A stretch of DNA of 64,000 nt from Diacronema lutheri (lineage: Eukaryota; Haptophyta; Pavlovophyceae; Pavlovales; Pavlovaceae). The DNA lies in NCBI GenBank assembly GCA_019448385.1, contig JAGTXO010000006.1, positions 744,001 to 808,000 on the forward strand, given 5' to 3'. Position numbers and translations under genes: made by a program. The notes beneath the pieces were generated by a model. That model was not told where the DNA came from and did not search any database. It was given only the letters and a program-made list of their open reading frames with translations. Position 1 is the first letter of the stretch, and the number at the start of each line of letters is the position of its first letter. Positions 49,743-59,815 of this stretch are shown piece after piece.

Positions 49743-49822
49743 TCGCGAGCCGCGAGCTCGGCATCTCGTACAGCGCGCGCGCGGGCGAGCTCGCGCGTGA
49801 CGTTGGGTGGGGTTCCTCCCCT

Positions 49823-49846
49823 CCCCCCCCCCCCCCCCCCCCCCCC
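49823..49846. repeat. 24-nt poly-C tract between convergent genes
   Basis: A run of 24 C on the plus strand (G on the minus) within a longer C/T-rich stretch from 49814 to 49859. It lies between the sirtuin end and the FKBP end, which converge, as with the poly-G tract at 5007-5037. Confidence 0.9.
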
Positions 49847-49920
49847 TCCCCTTCCCATTCGTCGCACTCAAGAGTACATTGCTCGTGGCCACCCGCACGT
49901 CCGAACCCCGCGTGCGCCCG

Positions 49921-50889
49921 TCAAAAAATGGGCACCTCCACCTCGCCGGGCACGCCAAACTTGAGAGCGCCCGTCTGCTTGACGAGGATGAGGCCGACGC
50001 CGACAAAGGCGAACATGCCGGGAAAGGTGATGAGCGGGTTGAGGTACCACGGCGCCTTCTCGCCAGTCTGCGAGTCGAACAGGCCGAAGATGTACGCCGT
50101 GCGGAAGCGCTCGATGATCGCACCGAGCAGGTTGACGTCGGGCGCACCGCTGGCGGGCGCTGCCGCTTTGCGGTCCGCGAGCCGCGCCTCATACTGGGCC
50201 GCGATCTCGGCAGGGCTGCGCGCAATGTCCGGGCGCGCGAGGTCGGCGTACGATTGCCGCTGCGGGATCGAGCTCGCCGAGCTGAAGCCACCCGTCGCCG
50301 CGTCGGCGGCGGTCGACGCCGCGGACGCCATCGCGAGTGGCGCGGGTGTGGGCGCGCCCGGTGACGCGGCGGCGGCGGCGGCGGCAGCATCAACGACGGC
50401 GGAGAGCGTGAGCTCGTACTCGATCGTCGCGCCGGGCGGGATCGAGGGAGCGAGGCCTACATCGCCGTACGCGTACGCCGGTGCGCACGTGATGCGCGCG
50501 ACCTCGCCCACCTGCATCGCGCTCACCGCCACCTCCCAGCCAGTGATGACATCGCCCTGGCCGAGCGTGAAGCGGAAGGCGTCGGACTGGTCGACCATCT
50601 CGCCCGTTTCACTCAGGCGCGCAACGTACGCCACCTCCACCGTGGCAGACCGGCGCGGCGGCGGGCGCGCGCCGGCGACGAGCACCGCCTTGAGCACGCC
50701 GGCGTCGCCCGTGAGGTCGCGCGGGGGCGCGTCAGCGGCGTCAGCGGGGGCGGCGTCGCTCGCAAGCACGAACGATGCGCGCGCGCGGCTCGCGCCAGCG
50801 CGGGCATGCCTGCCGAGCGTCGGCGCACGCTCGAACGCGGCGCCGCCGCGCGCGCAGAGCACCGCCACGATGGCGACGAGGGCGCGCAT
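49921..50889 (-). CDS. FKBP-type peptidyl-prolyl isomerase, probably plastid/thylakoid, membrane-anchored
   Basis: A 322-residue protein. The leader [20 protein letters not shown] is a signal peptide with Phe right after the likely cleavage point, the pattern of secondary red plastid targeting, followed by an Arg/Ala-rich transit-like stretch. The FKBP fold at about residues 80-170 includes [36 protein letters not shown] and [15 protein letters not shown], keeping most ligand-pocket residues. A C-terminal domain carries one transmembrane helix ([15 protein letters not shown]) and ends GEVEVPIF. It probably assists folding of plastid membrane proteins. It shares a 93-bp promoter region with psaE. 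Confidence 0.85.
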   Translation of the reverse strand: MRALVAIVAVLCARGGAAFERAPTLGRHARAGASRARASFVLASDAAPADAADAPPRDLTGDAGVLKAVLVAGARPPPRRSATVEVAYVARLSETGEMVDQSDAFRFTLGQGDVITGWEVAVSAMQVGEVARITCAPAYAYGDVGLAPSIPPGATIEYELTLSAVVDAAAAAAAASPGAPTPAPLAMASAASTAADAATGGFSSASSIPQRQSYADLARPDIARSPAEIAAQYEARLADRKAAAPASGAPDVNLLGAIIERFRTAYIFGLFDSQTGEKAPWYLNPLITFPGMFAFVGVGLILVKQTGALKFGVPGEVEVPIF

Positions 50890-50982
50890 TTTCTTTTCTT
50901 GGCAGAATAAAATCGCATTTCCCCGATTTTCGCATAATTAACTTTTTGAGAACGATCGCCTCGGCCAGCTCGAACGCGCGTC
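50890..50982. promoter_or_regulatory. AT-rich bidirectional promoter of FKBP and psaE
   Basis: The 93 bp between the divergent start codons contain an AT-rich island (CAGAATAAAATCGC, TTTTCGCATAATTAAC) that contrasts sharply with the GC-rich surroundings. Both flanking genes are plastid-related, so light- or plastid-linked co-expression is plausible. No defined TATA box is claimed. Confidence 0.5.
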
Positions 50983-51467
50983 ATGCCTCGTTTCCTCACC
51001 CTCCTGGCGGCGCTGGTCGTGGGGTGCAGCGCCATGGCTCCGAGCCGTCTGGCGGGCAGCGCGATCGTCCGTTCGACGGCGATGCAGGTGATCGCGCTCG
51101 CCCGCTCGCCGCCTCCGCCGCCCGCCCAGCGTGGGCTCGGCCGCGCGCGGGTGGCGCGCTCACCCTGCTCGGCGGCCTGCGCCCGCCTGCCGCCCGCCGC
51201 GCTTGCGTGCGCGCGCAGTCGTCCATTAGCATGATCGAGCGGGGCTCGAAGGTGAAGGTCATGCGCCCTGAGTCGTACTGGTATCAAGAGGTCGGCAGCG
51301 TGGCGACGGTGGACACGAGCGGCATCCGCTACCCTGTTGTCGTGCGCTTCGAGAAGGTCAACTACGCGGGTGTCAACACCAACAACTTCGCGATCGACGA
51401 GCTCGTTGAGGTGGAGAAGCCGCCGCCGTCGAAGGCGTCCAAGCCTGAGCCGGCCGAGGCGGCCTGA
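50983..51467 (+). CDS. psaE: Photosystem I reaction centre subunit IV (PsaE), nucleus-encoded
   Basis: Exons 50983-51087 and 51219-51467 join in phase 0 (ATGCAG|GTGATC ... GCGCAG|TCGTCC) to 117 residues. The leader [20 protein letters not shown] has a signal peptide and a plastid-cleavage-like site. The mature protein starts near [20 protein letters not shown] and continues [20 protein letters not shown] and DELVEVEK, which is almost the textbook PsaE sequence (SH3-like fold, about 70 residues). A Pro/Lys/Ala tail ends it. PsaE sits on the stromal side of PSI and helps dock ferredoxin. In most red-lineage algae psaE is on the plastid genome, so a spliced nuclear copy is notable. Confidence 0.95.
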
Positions 51468-51638
51468 GCGGCCAACGCGGGTCAAAAACCTCCCTGGACT
51501 GACTTCAGGCACGGGATGCGGCCGCCGGCGCGTGCGAGCTGGCTGGCGCGGGGCATCGCCGCGCGAGCCCCGACGGGCGCGCGCGGTCGTGAGGGCAGCG
51601 AGTATGCTCGTCGTCAGCATATCAGAGTGTACGGGCCT

Positions 51639-53383
51639 TCAATCGCTCCCGGCCGGAGTTCTACGCTCGCTCAGCGCGCCAAGGCCGAGCGCGCGCGAAC
51701 CCACGCCGGCGTCGGCGAAGCCATGCCATGGCGTGCCGTCCGAAGTGGCGGCACGGCCACGCGCGAGCGTGCGCAGCCGCTCCGCGCGCGACTGCGAGGG
51801 CGAGTCGCCGCCGGGCGCAAACGTGCTGGCCGCCGGTGTGAATCTGCTCGTTGGTGTGATGCCAAGCATGCACCGGTTGATCTCGTCGGGCGGGAGCGGG
51901 TGTGAGCCGCCCATCTGCCCGACGGCCGCCGCGCCGCACGCGCACCCAAAGATGAGCCCGAGCCGCACGTCCTCCGCCTGGCACCAGCCGTACAAAAAGC
52001 CGGCCGCAAACGCGTCGCCCGCGCCGGTCGTATCAACGACCTGCCGCGCCATCGTCGGTTGCTCCCAGCGCTCCTCGCGTGAGACGGCGATCGCGCCCTC
52101 CTTGCCACGCGTCACAACAATTAGCTTGCACCGCTTCTGGAGCAGGATCTGGAAGGCCGCGTCGACCGAGTCCGGGTCGCCCTGCGGCTGGTGCGTCATA
52201 CGCGTAAGTTCCTCCTGGTTGCAAATGAGTACATCGACAAGATGGAGGAGGTCCTGGGTGTCGCGCGCGCGCGAACGCGGCCGCGGTAAGGCGCGGTAAG
52301 GCGCGGTGCAATGAGCGGGCGCCCGCGCCGCACCGGCGCGGTGAGCGACGAGCGCGTCCGCGCTCGCGCGCGCGGCCGCTCGCCTGAAGCTCCGTCCGCC
52401 ACTCGCCGGACTGGTCCGATTGCGGGACAAGCGAGATGGTCGCGCCTGTGAACGGCCGCGACGCAACCGCGCGAGCACGCGCGCACACCGGGGCGGCGCG
52501 TCGAGATCGCGACAAGCAGAGCGCGGCGCGGCGCGGCGCGGCGCGGCGCGGCGCGGCGCGGCGCGGTGCGGCGCGGCGCGGCACGGCGCACGGCGCGCGG
52601 CGCGCGGCGCGCGGCGCGCGGCGCGCGGCGCGGCGGACGGCGCGGCGCACGGCGCACCCATCGCGCGAGCCTCCATCATCAGCGCGGGCATGGAGCGCTG
52701 CAGGCCGGTGCAATCGTAATACGCGGCGAAGTGCACGTGGCCCGTCCGCTCCGAGATGAGCACCGAGCGGTCGATGTCGCGCTCGCACAGCCGCTCGACC
52801 GTGCCCCTGTACGAGACGAACGCGCGGTCGGTCGGCCCGCTCAGGCAGATGCACACGCCCTGCCCGCCGACGGCGGGCGCGGAGAGCTCGACGCCGGTCT
52901 CCTTGACGCGCTCGGTGACGAGCTGGCCGTACACGTCGTCCCCCACTAGCGAGTGCAGCACGCAGCGCTCAAACTTGTTGCACAGCTTCTTCTCGCGCCA
53001 GCGCGTGTTGATGAGCGATGCGATCTGCACGGCCGTGTTGAGCGCCGAGCCGCCGGGGTGCGTCTCAATGGGCATCTCGATGAGCGTGTCGCCGTCCCAC
53101 GCGGGAAGCTTGCTCACCTTTGCAATCATGTCGAGGTAGACGTCGCCTGCGGGGGGCGCACGGCGCGTCGGCGCGCATGGGTCACGCGGCGCGGCGCGCT
53201 GCGTGCCGCGCCACGCGGCGCCCCACGCGCACCGATGACGTGGATTGTTTTCAACTCGGGGCGCGGCACGCGACCCTGTCGCTTCTCGCGCGCCGCCAGC
53301 CACCAGCTCGCCGCCACGCCCAGCGCGACGCCGGCCGAGAGCAGAGCGACGTCGCGCGACGCGCCGTGGCCGGCCTCCACCAT
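51639..53383 (-). CDS. PfkB-family carbohydrate/nucleoside kinase, membrane-anchored
   Basis: Four exons, 53383-53233, 53146-52658, 52445-52384 and 52253-51639, give 438 residues with every phase consistent. Introns 1 and 2 are GT-AG; intron 3 is GC-AG (CTTCAG|GCGAGC ... ACCCAG|GACCTC). The N-terminus carries a helix (VALLSAGVALGVAASWWLAA). The ribokinase-family signature I is THPGGSALNTAVQIASL, and signature II is VVDTTGAGDAFAAGFLYGW with the catalytic Asp. ICNQEELTRM and CKLIVVTRGKEGA also fit the fold. The substrate (sugar, adenosine or other) cannot be decided. Intron 2 (52446-52657) contains a (GCGCG)n run. The extreme C-terminus after GSHPLPPDEINRCML is unusual and might be mispredicted. 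Confidence 0.87.
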
Positions 53384-53428
53384 CGTTGACCGCTCCACAG
53401 CTGCTACTTTTTTGGGGGAAAAAGACTT

Positions 53429-53764
53429 TTACAAAATGGATTTTGCATTTTTGCTGCCAAAGGCCCCAAAACGCGCCAAACTCGGGGGCGACGGCGGGCG
53501 ACGAGTGCGCGCGTTCAAGCCCCGTGTCGTCGTGCTGCACGTTTTGCACGCGTGCGCCTTCGACGATGAGGACAGGACGTACATGTTGACGCGGCGCGGC
53601 GGCTCATCTTGACCCGCCGGTACACGCTTGGCACGGGGCTCAACAACGATCTCAACGCCTTTTGCGACGAAACAGCGAGCAGCTTCTGTGGTGCGGCGCT
53701 TGACGCGGGCGCGGAACGGGGCGGCGGACAGCGTGGCAAGGATGTTTCTGTGCGAGTTGGACAT
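53429..53764 (-). CDS. Possible small protein, unknown
   Basis: A 111-residue minus-strand frame from the ATG complementary to 53762-53764 (MSNSHRNILATLSAAPFR). It is basic, with a CKTC pair, and its less extreme GC content differs from shadow frames. No homology was recognised, and the 3' end runs into the T-rich stretch upstream of the PfkB gene. It may be an untranslated region instead. Around 53925-54060 two imperfect copies of a sequence containing TTCTGCCTCACACT / TTTTGCCTCACATT follow. Confidence 0.3.
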   Translation of the reverse strand: MSNSHRNILATLSAAPFRARVKRRTTEAARCFVAKGVEIVVEPRAKRVPAGQDEPPRRVNMYVLSSSSKAHACKTCSTTTRGLNARTRRPPSPPSLARFGAFGSKNAKSIL

Positions 53765-54059
53765 CTCAGGCGGCCCACCGCTCGGCGAGAACGGCGGGCA
53801 CGAGCCAGGTGGCGTGCTGCTCAAGCTCGCAGTCGCCGAGCGCCGCAACGACGGCGCACCGCGCCGCGCGCTCGACGGCACGTCGGCCACGGCGCTCGAG
53901 GCAGAGAGCGGCGCGGCGAAGGTGCGCGCCGGGCGATTCTGCCTCACACTAGCATTTGAAGGGGCGTCCTTTCGAAGGGGCGTGCTGCACTCTGTGCCTC
54001 AAATTCGGCACTTCGAAGCGGCGCGGCGTAGGCGCGCGCCGAGCGCTTTTGCCTCACAT

Positions 54060-54658
54060 TCAGCGGGGCGCCGAGAGGGCGGTTCCCTCCCAGCCTCCAC
54101 CTCCGCCGGCCCACGCCGCGCGCGCGGTGAGAGCAGCCGAAAGCGCCAGCGCGACGGCCACGACGACCGAGCGCGCGCCCCCGCAGCGCTCGCCCACGCA
54201 CCCCTCGTCGTCGTCGCCATCGTTCAAGCCGCCGCCGCCGGCGCGCGCGACGATGTGCGGATCGGTGAGCTCAACAGGCGGCACCGGCCCGCCGGCCATC
54301 GCTGCGATTCCCGGGTACGCCCAATACCAGTCCGGTGGGTGGCCGCGGAACATGCCGCCCTGTTTGCGCCACGTCTCGCCCGGGTACGCTCTCGCCCACA
54401 GCTCCTCCGTCGCGCTCGCGCCGGTGGCGAGCCGCGAGCCGACCGAGCGGTCCGTCACCGAGTCGTCGTGATCGATCGGCCGGCCGCAGATCCGGAAGCA
54501 GTCGGCGGCGTAGGCGAGAGGGTGGCTCATGTGCGCGTGCCACATGAGGTCCTGGTCGTACGTGGGCACGAGGAACGCGCGGCTCGCCGCCCACAGCGAG
54601 AGCAGCTGCACGTACCGATCGCGCGCGCCGATGAGGAAGTCGCGCTCATCGGCCCGCC
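54060..54658 (-). CDS. DUF1399 / glycine-rich domain-containing protein (GRDP)-like, C-terminal part
   Basis: About 199 residues from a candidate 3' splice site (GGACAG| at 54659) to the stop at 54060. The core is unmistakable for DUF1399: RDRYVQLLSLWAASRAF, VPTYDQDLMWHAHMSHPLAY, IDHDDSVTDRSVGSRLATGA, ELWARAYPGETWRKQGGMFR. A membrane helix follows (ARSVVVAVALALSAALTARA). Plant GRDPs are longer, with an N-terminal half and glycine-rich tail; no matching upstream exon was found, so this is either a truncated gene or its first exons lie unrecognised in the low-complexity sequence to the right. GRDPs are linked to stress and development in plants. Confidence 0.65.
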
Positions 54659-55098
54659 CTGTCCAGTCGGCGCCCCGGCCGCCATCGTACCGGCCGCCAT
54701 CGTACCCGCCGTCGGGTGGTACGGGCCGCCGGCGCGAGGGCGCGGGCGCGGGCGCGAGCGGAGGTGGGGACGAGCGCGCGCGCGCGCGGCGGGCCGACGG
54801 CGGATCGGACAGCGACGGCGTCGGCAGCGGCGCCGACGCGCGCGCTGCTTCGGCCGCGCGCGCCGAGCAACCGCGCGGCGGCGACTTGACGGCCGAAGCG
54901 CCGACACGCTCGCCTTTTGCGCAGGCCGCGGCCGAGGCTGGTGGGCGCGAGCGCGATGGAGCGGCGGGGCGTGCCTCGCGCGCCGACACGTTCGCGGAGG
55001 CGCCGGCATCGGCGGCACGCGAGCGCGGCGTGGGCTGGGCGGCATGCGGCGAGCAGCTGCGCCGGGCGATCGCGCAACTGAGCTCGCGCGAGGCCGCG

Positions 55099-55506
55099 AT
55101 GGAGGGCGACGGCGACGGTGAGGGCGATGCGCAGGCGGAGGCGGAGGCTGAGTTTGGCAACGAGGCGGAGGCGCGCGCAGACCGCCGGTGGGAGCCGTGT
55201 GCGCTCGCGCTGCGCGGCTCGATCGACGCGACGGCCGCAGCGGCGTCGCGCGCGCTCGCGGCCGGCCACGGGCTCGCGCGGCCGGTAGCGAGCGGCGCGG
55301 CGGGCGCCGTCGCGGTGGTGACGCGCGGGCTGCGACTGCCGAGCGGCGCGGCGCGCGTGGCGCGCGGCGCGCGTCGCTGGCTCGCGCGCGTGGCGCGCGC
55401 GGCGGCGCGTGCGGCGAGCGGCGTCGCGGCGGCACTCGACGACAGCGCGCGCGGCGCGGCGGGCGACGGTGGCGATGGCGGTGGTGGTGGCGGCTGGGAC
55501 GGCAGA

Positions 55507-55560
<54 letters not shown>

Positions 55561-57256
55561 GGTGCGGACGACGACGGCAATGGCGTCGGTGACGAAACGG
55601 ACGAAACGGACGAAACGGACGAAACGGACGTTTTCAGCACTGCGCGTGTGGAAGTGATGGCGGAGGCGGGAGCGGCGGCGGAGACGGCGGCGGCGGACGC
55701 GGCGGTGGTTGAGGCGGAGGCGGTTGCGCAGGCGGCGGCACGGGCGCGGGCACACGCAGAGGCTCCGGCCGCGCGTGCAGCCGCTCCTCGCAACGCCGCC
55801 GCGCACCGGCGAGCCGCCGCGGCACAGGCGGCGGAGGCGGGGGCGGCAGACGCGGCCGCCACCACGGCTGCGGCCGCGCGCGTCGCCGAGCCGGCGAACG
55901 CGTCGGCGCTGCCGCCCGCCGCCATCGTGGCGGTGGGTGGCCCCGCCGCCATCGTGGCGCAGGGTGGCCCCGCCGCCATCGTGGCGGTGGGTGGCCCCGC
56001 CAAGCGCGCAGACGGCGACGGCGATGGCGATCGCGATGGCGATGGCGGCGGCGATGGCGGCGGCGATGGCGGCGGCGATGGCGGCGGCGATGGCGGCGGC
56101 GATGGCGGCGGCGATGGCGGCGGCGATGGCGGCGGCGATGGCGGCGGCGATGGCGGCGGCGATGGCGGCGGCGATGGCGGCGGCGATGGCGGCGGCGATG
56201 GCGCGGATGACCAGCGCGCGGCCGCGTCGCCCGCCCACGTCGTCGACGCAGAGGGCGCGCGTGTAGAAGGCGCGGGCGCGGGCGCGGAGGGCGCGAACGT
56301 GCGCGAGGGTGGAGCGGCGGCGGCGGCGGCGGAGGGGACGGCGGAGGCGGAGGGGACGGCGGAGGCGGAGGGGACGGCGGAGGCGGAGGCGACGGCGGAG
56401 GCGGAGGGGACGGCGGAGGCGGAGGGGACGGCGGAGGCGGAGGAGACGGCGGAGGAGGAGGCGACGGCGGAGGCAAAGGGCGAGGACGCTGCGCTCGCGT
56501 CGCTCTTGCGCATGGCCGAGCGCTCCCTCGCCGGCCTCGACGACGACGACGACGACGACGACAGCGGCGAGCACGCGCTGGGCGCTGGCACGATGGCTGC
56601 CGGCGCGGATTTGTATCAAGTGAGCAACGCGGTGCAGCGCGCCGCCCTGCAGCCGCGATCGAGCGCTCGGAACGCCGCGCGCGCCGTGCGCTGCGCGTGC
56701 CGTGTGCGCGTCCGGCGCCGCCTTGCCGCCCGCGCCGCCGCCCACGCGCCGCCCCTGCCGCCCGCCCGCCCGCGCCGCCGCCCGCCGCGCTCGTCGCCAA
56801 CCGGCCCTCGGCGTGGGCTCGTCCGCCAGCCGTGAGAGCATCCGACGCGCCTTCCGCCGGATCGCCCTCCTCCTCCACCCGGACAAAACGCGCGCGCCTT
56901 CCGACGACGTCCGGACACGCGCGTTCCTCATCGCGCAGACGGCGCTTGCCACACTGAGCGATGGCCGCGCGCGCGCCGAGTACGACGCGCGTCGGCTGCT
57001 GCGCGAGCAGGGCAGGGCAGCGCGCGCGCCACGCCGCGCGCGCGCCGGCGGCTGGGCCGGCGGATGGACGGCGCCAGCGGCCGCGGCCGATCGCGCGAGC
57101 TTTGCCGAGCTCTTCGAGGCCGAGTTCGGCAGAGGCGCATACCGTTACGCGTACCGTGATGCTGAGGGCGGGGGCCGCGACGAGAGCGGCGACGAGCCAG
57201 AGGCGCCGCTGTCGTCATCCGAGGTCGCCGATCTGCTCGCCAAGTTTGGGGCGTGA
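55099..57256 (+). CDS. J-domain (DnaJ-like) protein with long repetitive acidic region
   Basis: Exon 1 runs from a tentative ATG at 55099 to about 56619; the frame is open further left (to about 54700) with coding-like composition (GVGWAACGEQLRRAIAQL). Exon 1 is dominated by Asp/Gly, Ala/Glu and Ala repeats and ends SLLRMAERSLAGLDDDDDDD then GADLYQ before a strong donor GTGAGC. The J domain resumes at about 56802 in another frame: ALGVGSSASRESIRRAFRRI, LLLHPDKTRAPSDDVRTRAF, LSDGRARAEYDARRLL. HPD is intact, so it should stimulate an HSP70. Joining DLYQ to ALGV needs an acceptor ending CG instead of AG, which is unexplained. The C-terminus ends ASFAELFEAEFGRGAYRYAY...DLLAKFGA. Confidence 0.65.
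55505..56475 (+). repeat. Cluster of coding minisatellites in the J-domain gene
   Basis: Several in-frame tandem repeats follow each other: a GACGGC hexamer at about 55510-55558 (DG), a GACGAAACG 9-mer at about 55593-55628 (DET), a 30-bp GCCGCCATCGTGGCG unit at about 55918-56000 (three copies), a 12-mer GATGGCGGCGGC at about 56039-56198 (DGGG, over a dozen copies), and an 18-bp GCGGAGGCGGAGGGGACG unit at about 56330-56470 (AEAEGT). All are multiples of three, so length changes keep the frame. Confidence 0.85.
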
Positions 57257-57668
57257 GCTTCCACTCACCGGGCGATCCGCTTTGCTCTCACTGTGAGAGC
57301 TGCTCTTACTGTGAGAGCAGTGGTGTGTCAGTGTGTCCGAAACTGTGGCCCAGCGTGGGTCACCGACACGTTCGTGACTTTGAGCGGACGCAGGGTCCGA
57401 GCTGGACCTCGGCCAGCCCGCGCCCCGCAGCCGTTGGGCCTGCGCCAGCCCGAACGGCGGTCGCGAGTCGATCGCGTGACGAGTCCGCAAGGCGATGCGC
57501 GCGCCCGCCGGCAAGCTCGCGGGAGCAGGGCCCTCGCGTCACGCCTTCCTTCAGTTCCTTGCGAGCGCTCTCGATTCGTTGGACCCAGGCAACCGTCTCG
57601 CGTGTGTTCGCGAGAGCCCGCGATACGGAAACGACACCTTCTCACACGCGCCCGCAGCGGGCGCGGAC
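57257..57668. other. Intergenic region between J-domain gene and SLC4 gene
   Basis: 412 bp. Two near-identical palindromes, 57284-57300 (GCTCTCACTGTGAGAGC) and 57302-57318 (GCTCTTACTGTGAGAGC), lie 27 bp after the J-domain stop and could form stems in its 3' UTR. The rest should hold the SLC4 promoter; no element was recognised. Confidence 0.6.
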
Positions 57669-59655
57669 ATGCCGGGCGACGTGGACCCGGCGGCGGCCAC
57701 GCTGGCGGAGCTGCAGCGCAACGCGCCCAACGGCGTGCACGCGCGCATCGGTGCGCCCGTCCGCAACAATCAGCTCTTCTCGAGCCAGGTGCTCGGGCCG
57801 ATCTCGACGAGGGAGACGATCCAGCGCACGGCGCCGACGCAGATGTCGCGGCGCGAGTTCTCGATCCGCGGCATGCCGCTCGACCACGCGACGCCGGCGA
57901 CGCCGCACGGCGACGATTTTGCTGATGCCGAGAAGGGCGCGCAGCCCGTCGCCGAGGACGTCGCGGACGTGCCGGCCGTCGGCACGGAGGACCTCGGCGG
58001 CGCGGTGCCGTCGGACGGGCTGCCGGCGCCGCTGCAGTACCACAAGCGCTTCTACACGGGGCTGATCGTCGACATTCGGCGCAAGGCGCGCTACTACCGC
58101 ACCGACTGGACCGACGCCTTCCTCTCCGAGAACTTGTCGATCGTCATCTCGACCATCCTCTTCATCTTCTTCGCGTGCCTCGCGCCCGCGCTCGCGTTCG
58201 GCGCCATCTACGACTCGGCGACGGGGGGGGGCAGATCGGCATCATGGAGACGCTGCTCGCGACGGGCATCTCGGGCATCATCAACGCCGTCCTCTCCGGC
58301 CAGGCAATGACCATCCAGGGCCCGACCGGCCCCGAGCTCGCCTACATTCAGATGCTCGTCGCGCTGTGCACGACGCTCAAAATCGAGTTCATGCCGGCCA
58401 AGTTTTGGGCGGGGCTGTGGACGTCGCTGATGACGATCACGTACACGCTGCTGCAGTGGTGCTGCCTGATCAACAAGGTGACGCGCTTCACGGAGGAGAT
58501 CTTCTCGGCGATGATCTCGCTCATCGAGATCGTCGCGGCGGGGACCAACATTGTGCGCGTCTTCATCCGGCCCGATCCGGCGATCTGCGCGGCGAACCAG
58601 ACGTCGGGCTGCATGTCGATGCAGGGCAAGCTGTACACGCTGCTCATCGTCATCCTCACGTACTCCTTTGCCGTCAAGTTCCGACAGCTTCGCTCGTCTG
58701 ATTGGCTCAACTCGGGCCTGCGCAAGCAGCTCGCAAACTATGGCGTCTCCATCGTGATCATCGCCCTGACCATCGTCTCGTCGCTCATCACGCCCGTGCT
58801 CGGCATCACCGACATCGTCTACCTCAACGTGCCCGACGTGATCCAACCAACGATGGTCGACCCCGTGACGAAGGCGCGGCGCGGCTGGCTCGTGAAGCCC
58901 TTTGGCTACTCGAACGACCCAAGCAAGCAGTTCCCCACGTGGGCCATCTTCCTGATGATCCTGCCCGCGATCGGCGGCTGCCTCCTCGGCTACCTCGACC
59001 AGAACCTGACCGAGGTGCTCGTCAACCGCAAGGACCGCATGTTCAAAAAGCTGCCCGCCTACCACCTGAGCAACATGGTGCGCGGCGTGCGTGTGGCGCC
59101 AGCGGGCGCGCGAAACGACCGCGCGGCACGCGGCGCGCGGCACGCGGCGCGTGCGGCGTGCCCAACGCGTCGGCGCTTGCTCGCGCCACCCGCCCGCTCG
59201 CAGGTCGTTGGCTGCCTGCTCTACCCGATCTGCGCGCTGCTCGGCCTGCCGGCATGCCACCCGGCCACCGTCCGCTCGCTCGCGCACGTGATGGCGCTCA
59301 CGTCGACCGAGGTCGTGCCGCTGCCGGACGGCAAGGGCGCGACCGTCCGGATTGTCGGCGTCGCCGAGCAGCGCGTGACGCACCTCGTGATCCATATCCT
59401 CATCCTCGTCGCGCTCGCCGCGGGGCCCGTGCTCAAATACGTGCGCGCGACGCGGCCTGGGGCCCGCCGAGCGCGACGCCGCCCGCACGCCGCGCCGCGC
59501 TGAGCTGACGCGCCCGCGCGCCGCGCGCACACGCCGTCTCGCGCGCCGCGCACACCGCAGGTGCCGCAGCCCATCATCATCGGCATCTTCCTCTACCTCG
59601 GCATCTCGTCCATTCAGGGCAACCAGATGTTCGACCGCGCCTTCGTCCTGCTCGG
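57669..59655 (+). CDS. SLC4-family anion (bicarbonate) transporter, 3' part missing from the window
   Basis: Starts MPGDVDPAAATLAEL. Exons end/start at 59077/59204 (AACATG|GTGCGC ... TCGCAG|GTCGTT) and 59440/59561 (AAATAC|GTGCGC ... CCGCAG|GTGCCG). The membrane domain shows ADDRESS-like SLC4 landmarks: RYYRTDWTDAFLSENLS, QIGIMETLLATGISGIINAV, LSGQAMTIQGPTGPELAY, PFGYSNDPSKQFPTWAIF and PIIIGIFLYLGISSIQGNQM. A run of nine G at 58223-58231 breaks the frame: ATGGG on the left and GGQIGIMETL on the right are out of register by one base, so a G-count error or mutation is present. The readable sequence ends at LLG (59655) at a possible donor GTATAC; the remaining transmembrane segments are not in the next 4.3 kb. 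Such transporters supply bicarbonate to algal plastids or calcification. Confidence 0.85.
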
Positions 59656-59717
59656 GTATACGGGGGGGCCGCGATGGCCGGTATATACGGGGGGGCCGCG
59701 ACGGGGGGCCGCGGGCC
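59655..59717. repeat. Tandem GTATAC/G-run repeats at the SLC4-Fanzor boundary
   Basis: Unit 1 (59655-59679) reads GGTATACGGGGGGGCCGCGA followed by TGGCC; unit 2 (59680-59704) is the same with one extra TA; a third partial unit (GGGGGGCCGCGGGCC) follows at about 59703-59717. The repeats start exactly where SLC4 similarity stops and lie on the 3' side of the Fanzor gene. They may be the terminal repeats of the inserted element. Confidence 0.75.
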
Positions 59718-59815
59718 GCCCGTGCGACCGACGCGCACGCCGAACGTTACGAAAATGGTTGCGGTGGACACTGGACAGTCATGCAAGAGGGAGCGTTGGC
59801 CTGTATATACGACCC

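Noticed and set aside
56039-56198. Regular 12-bp repeats resembling a CRISPR-like array
   Set aside because: Units are contiguous, without spacers, and encode DGGG in frame; it is a coding minisatellite.
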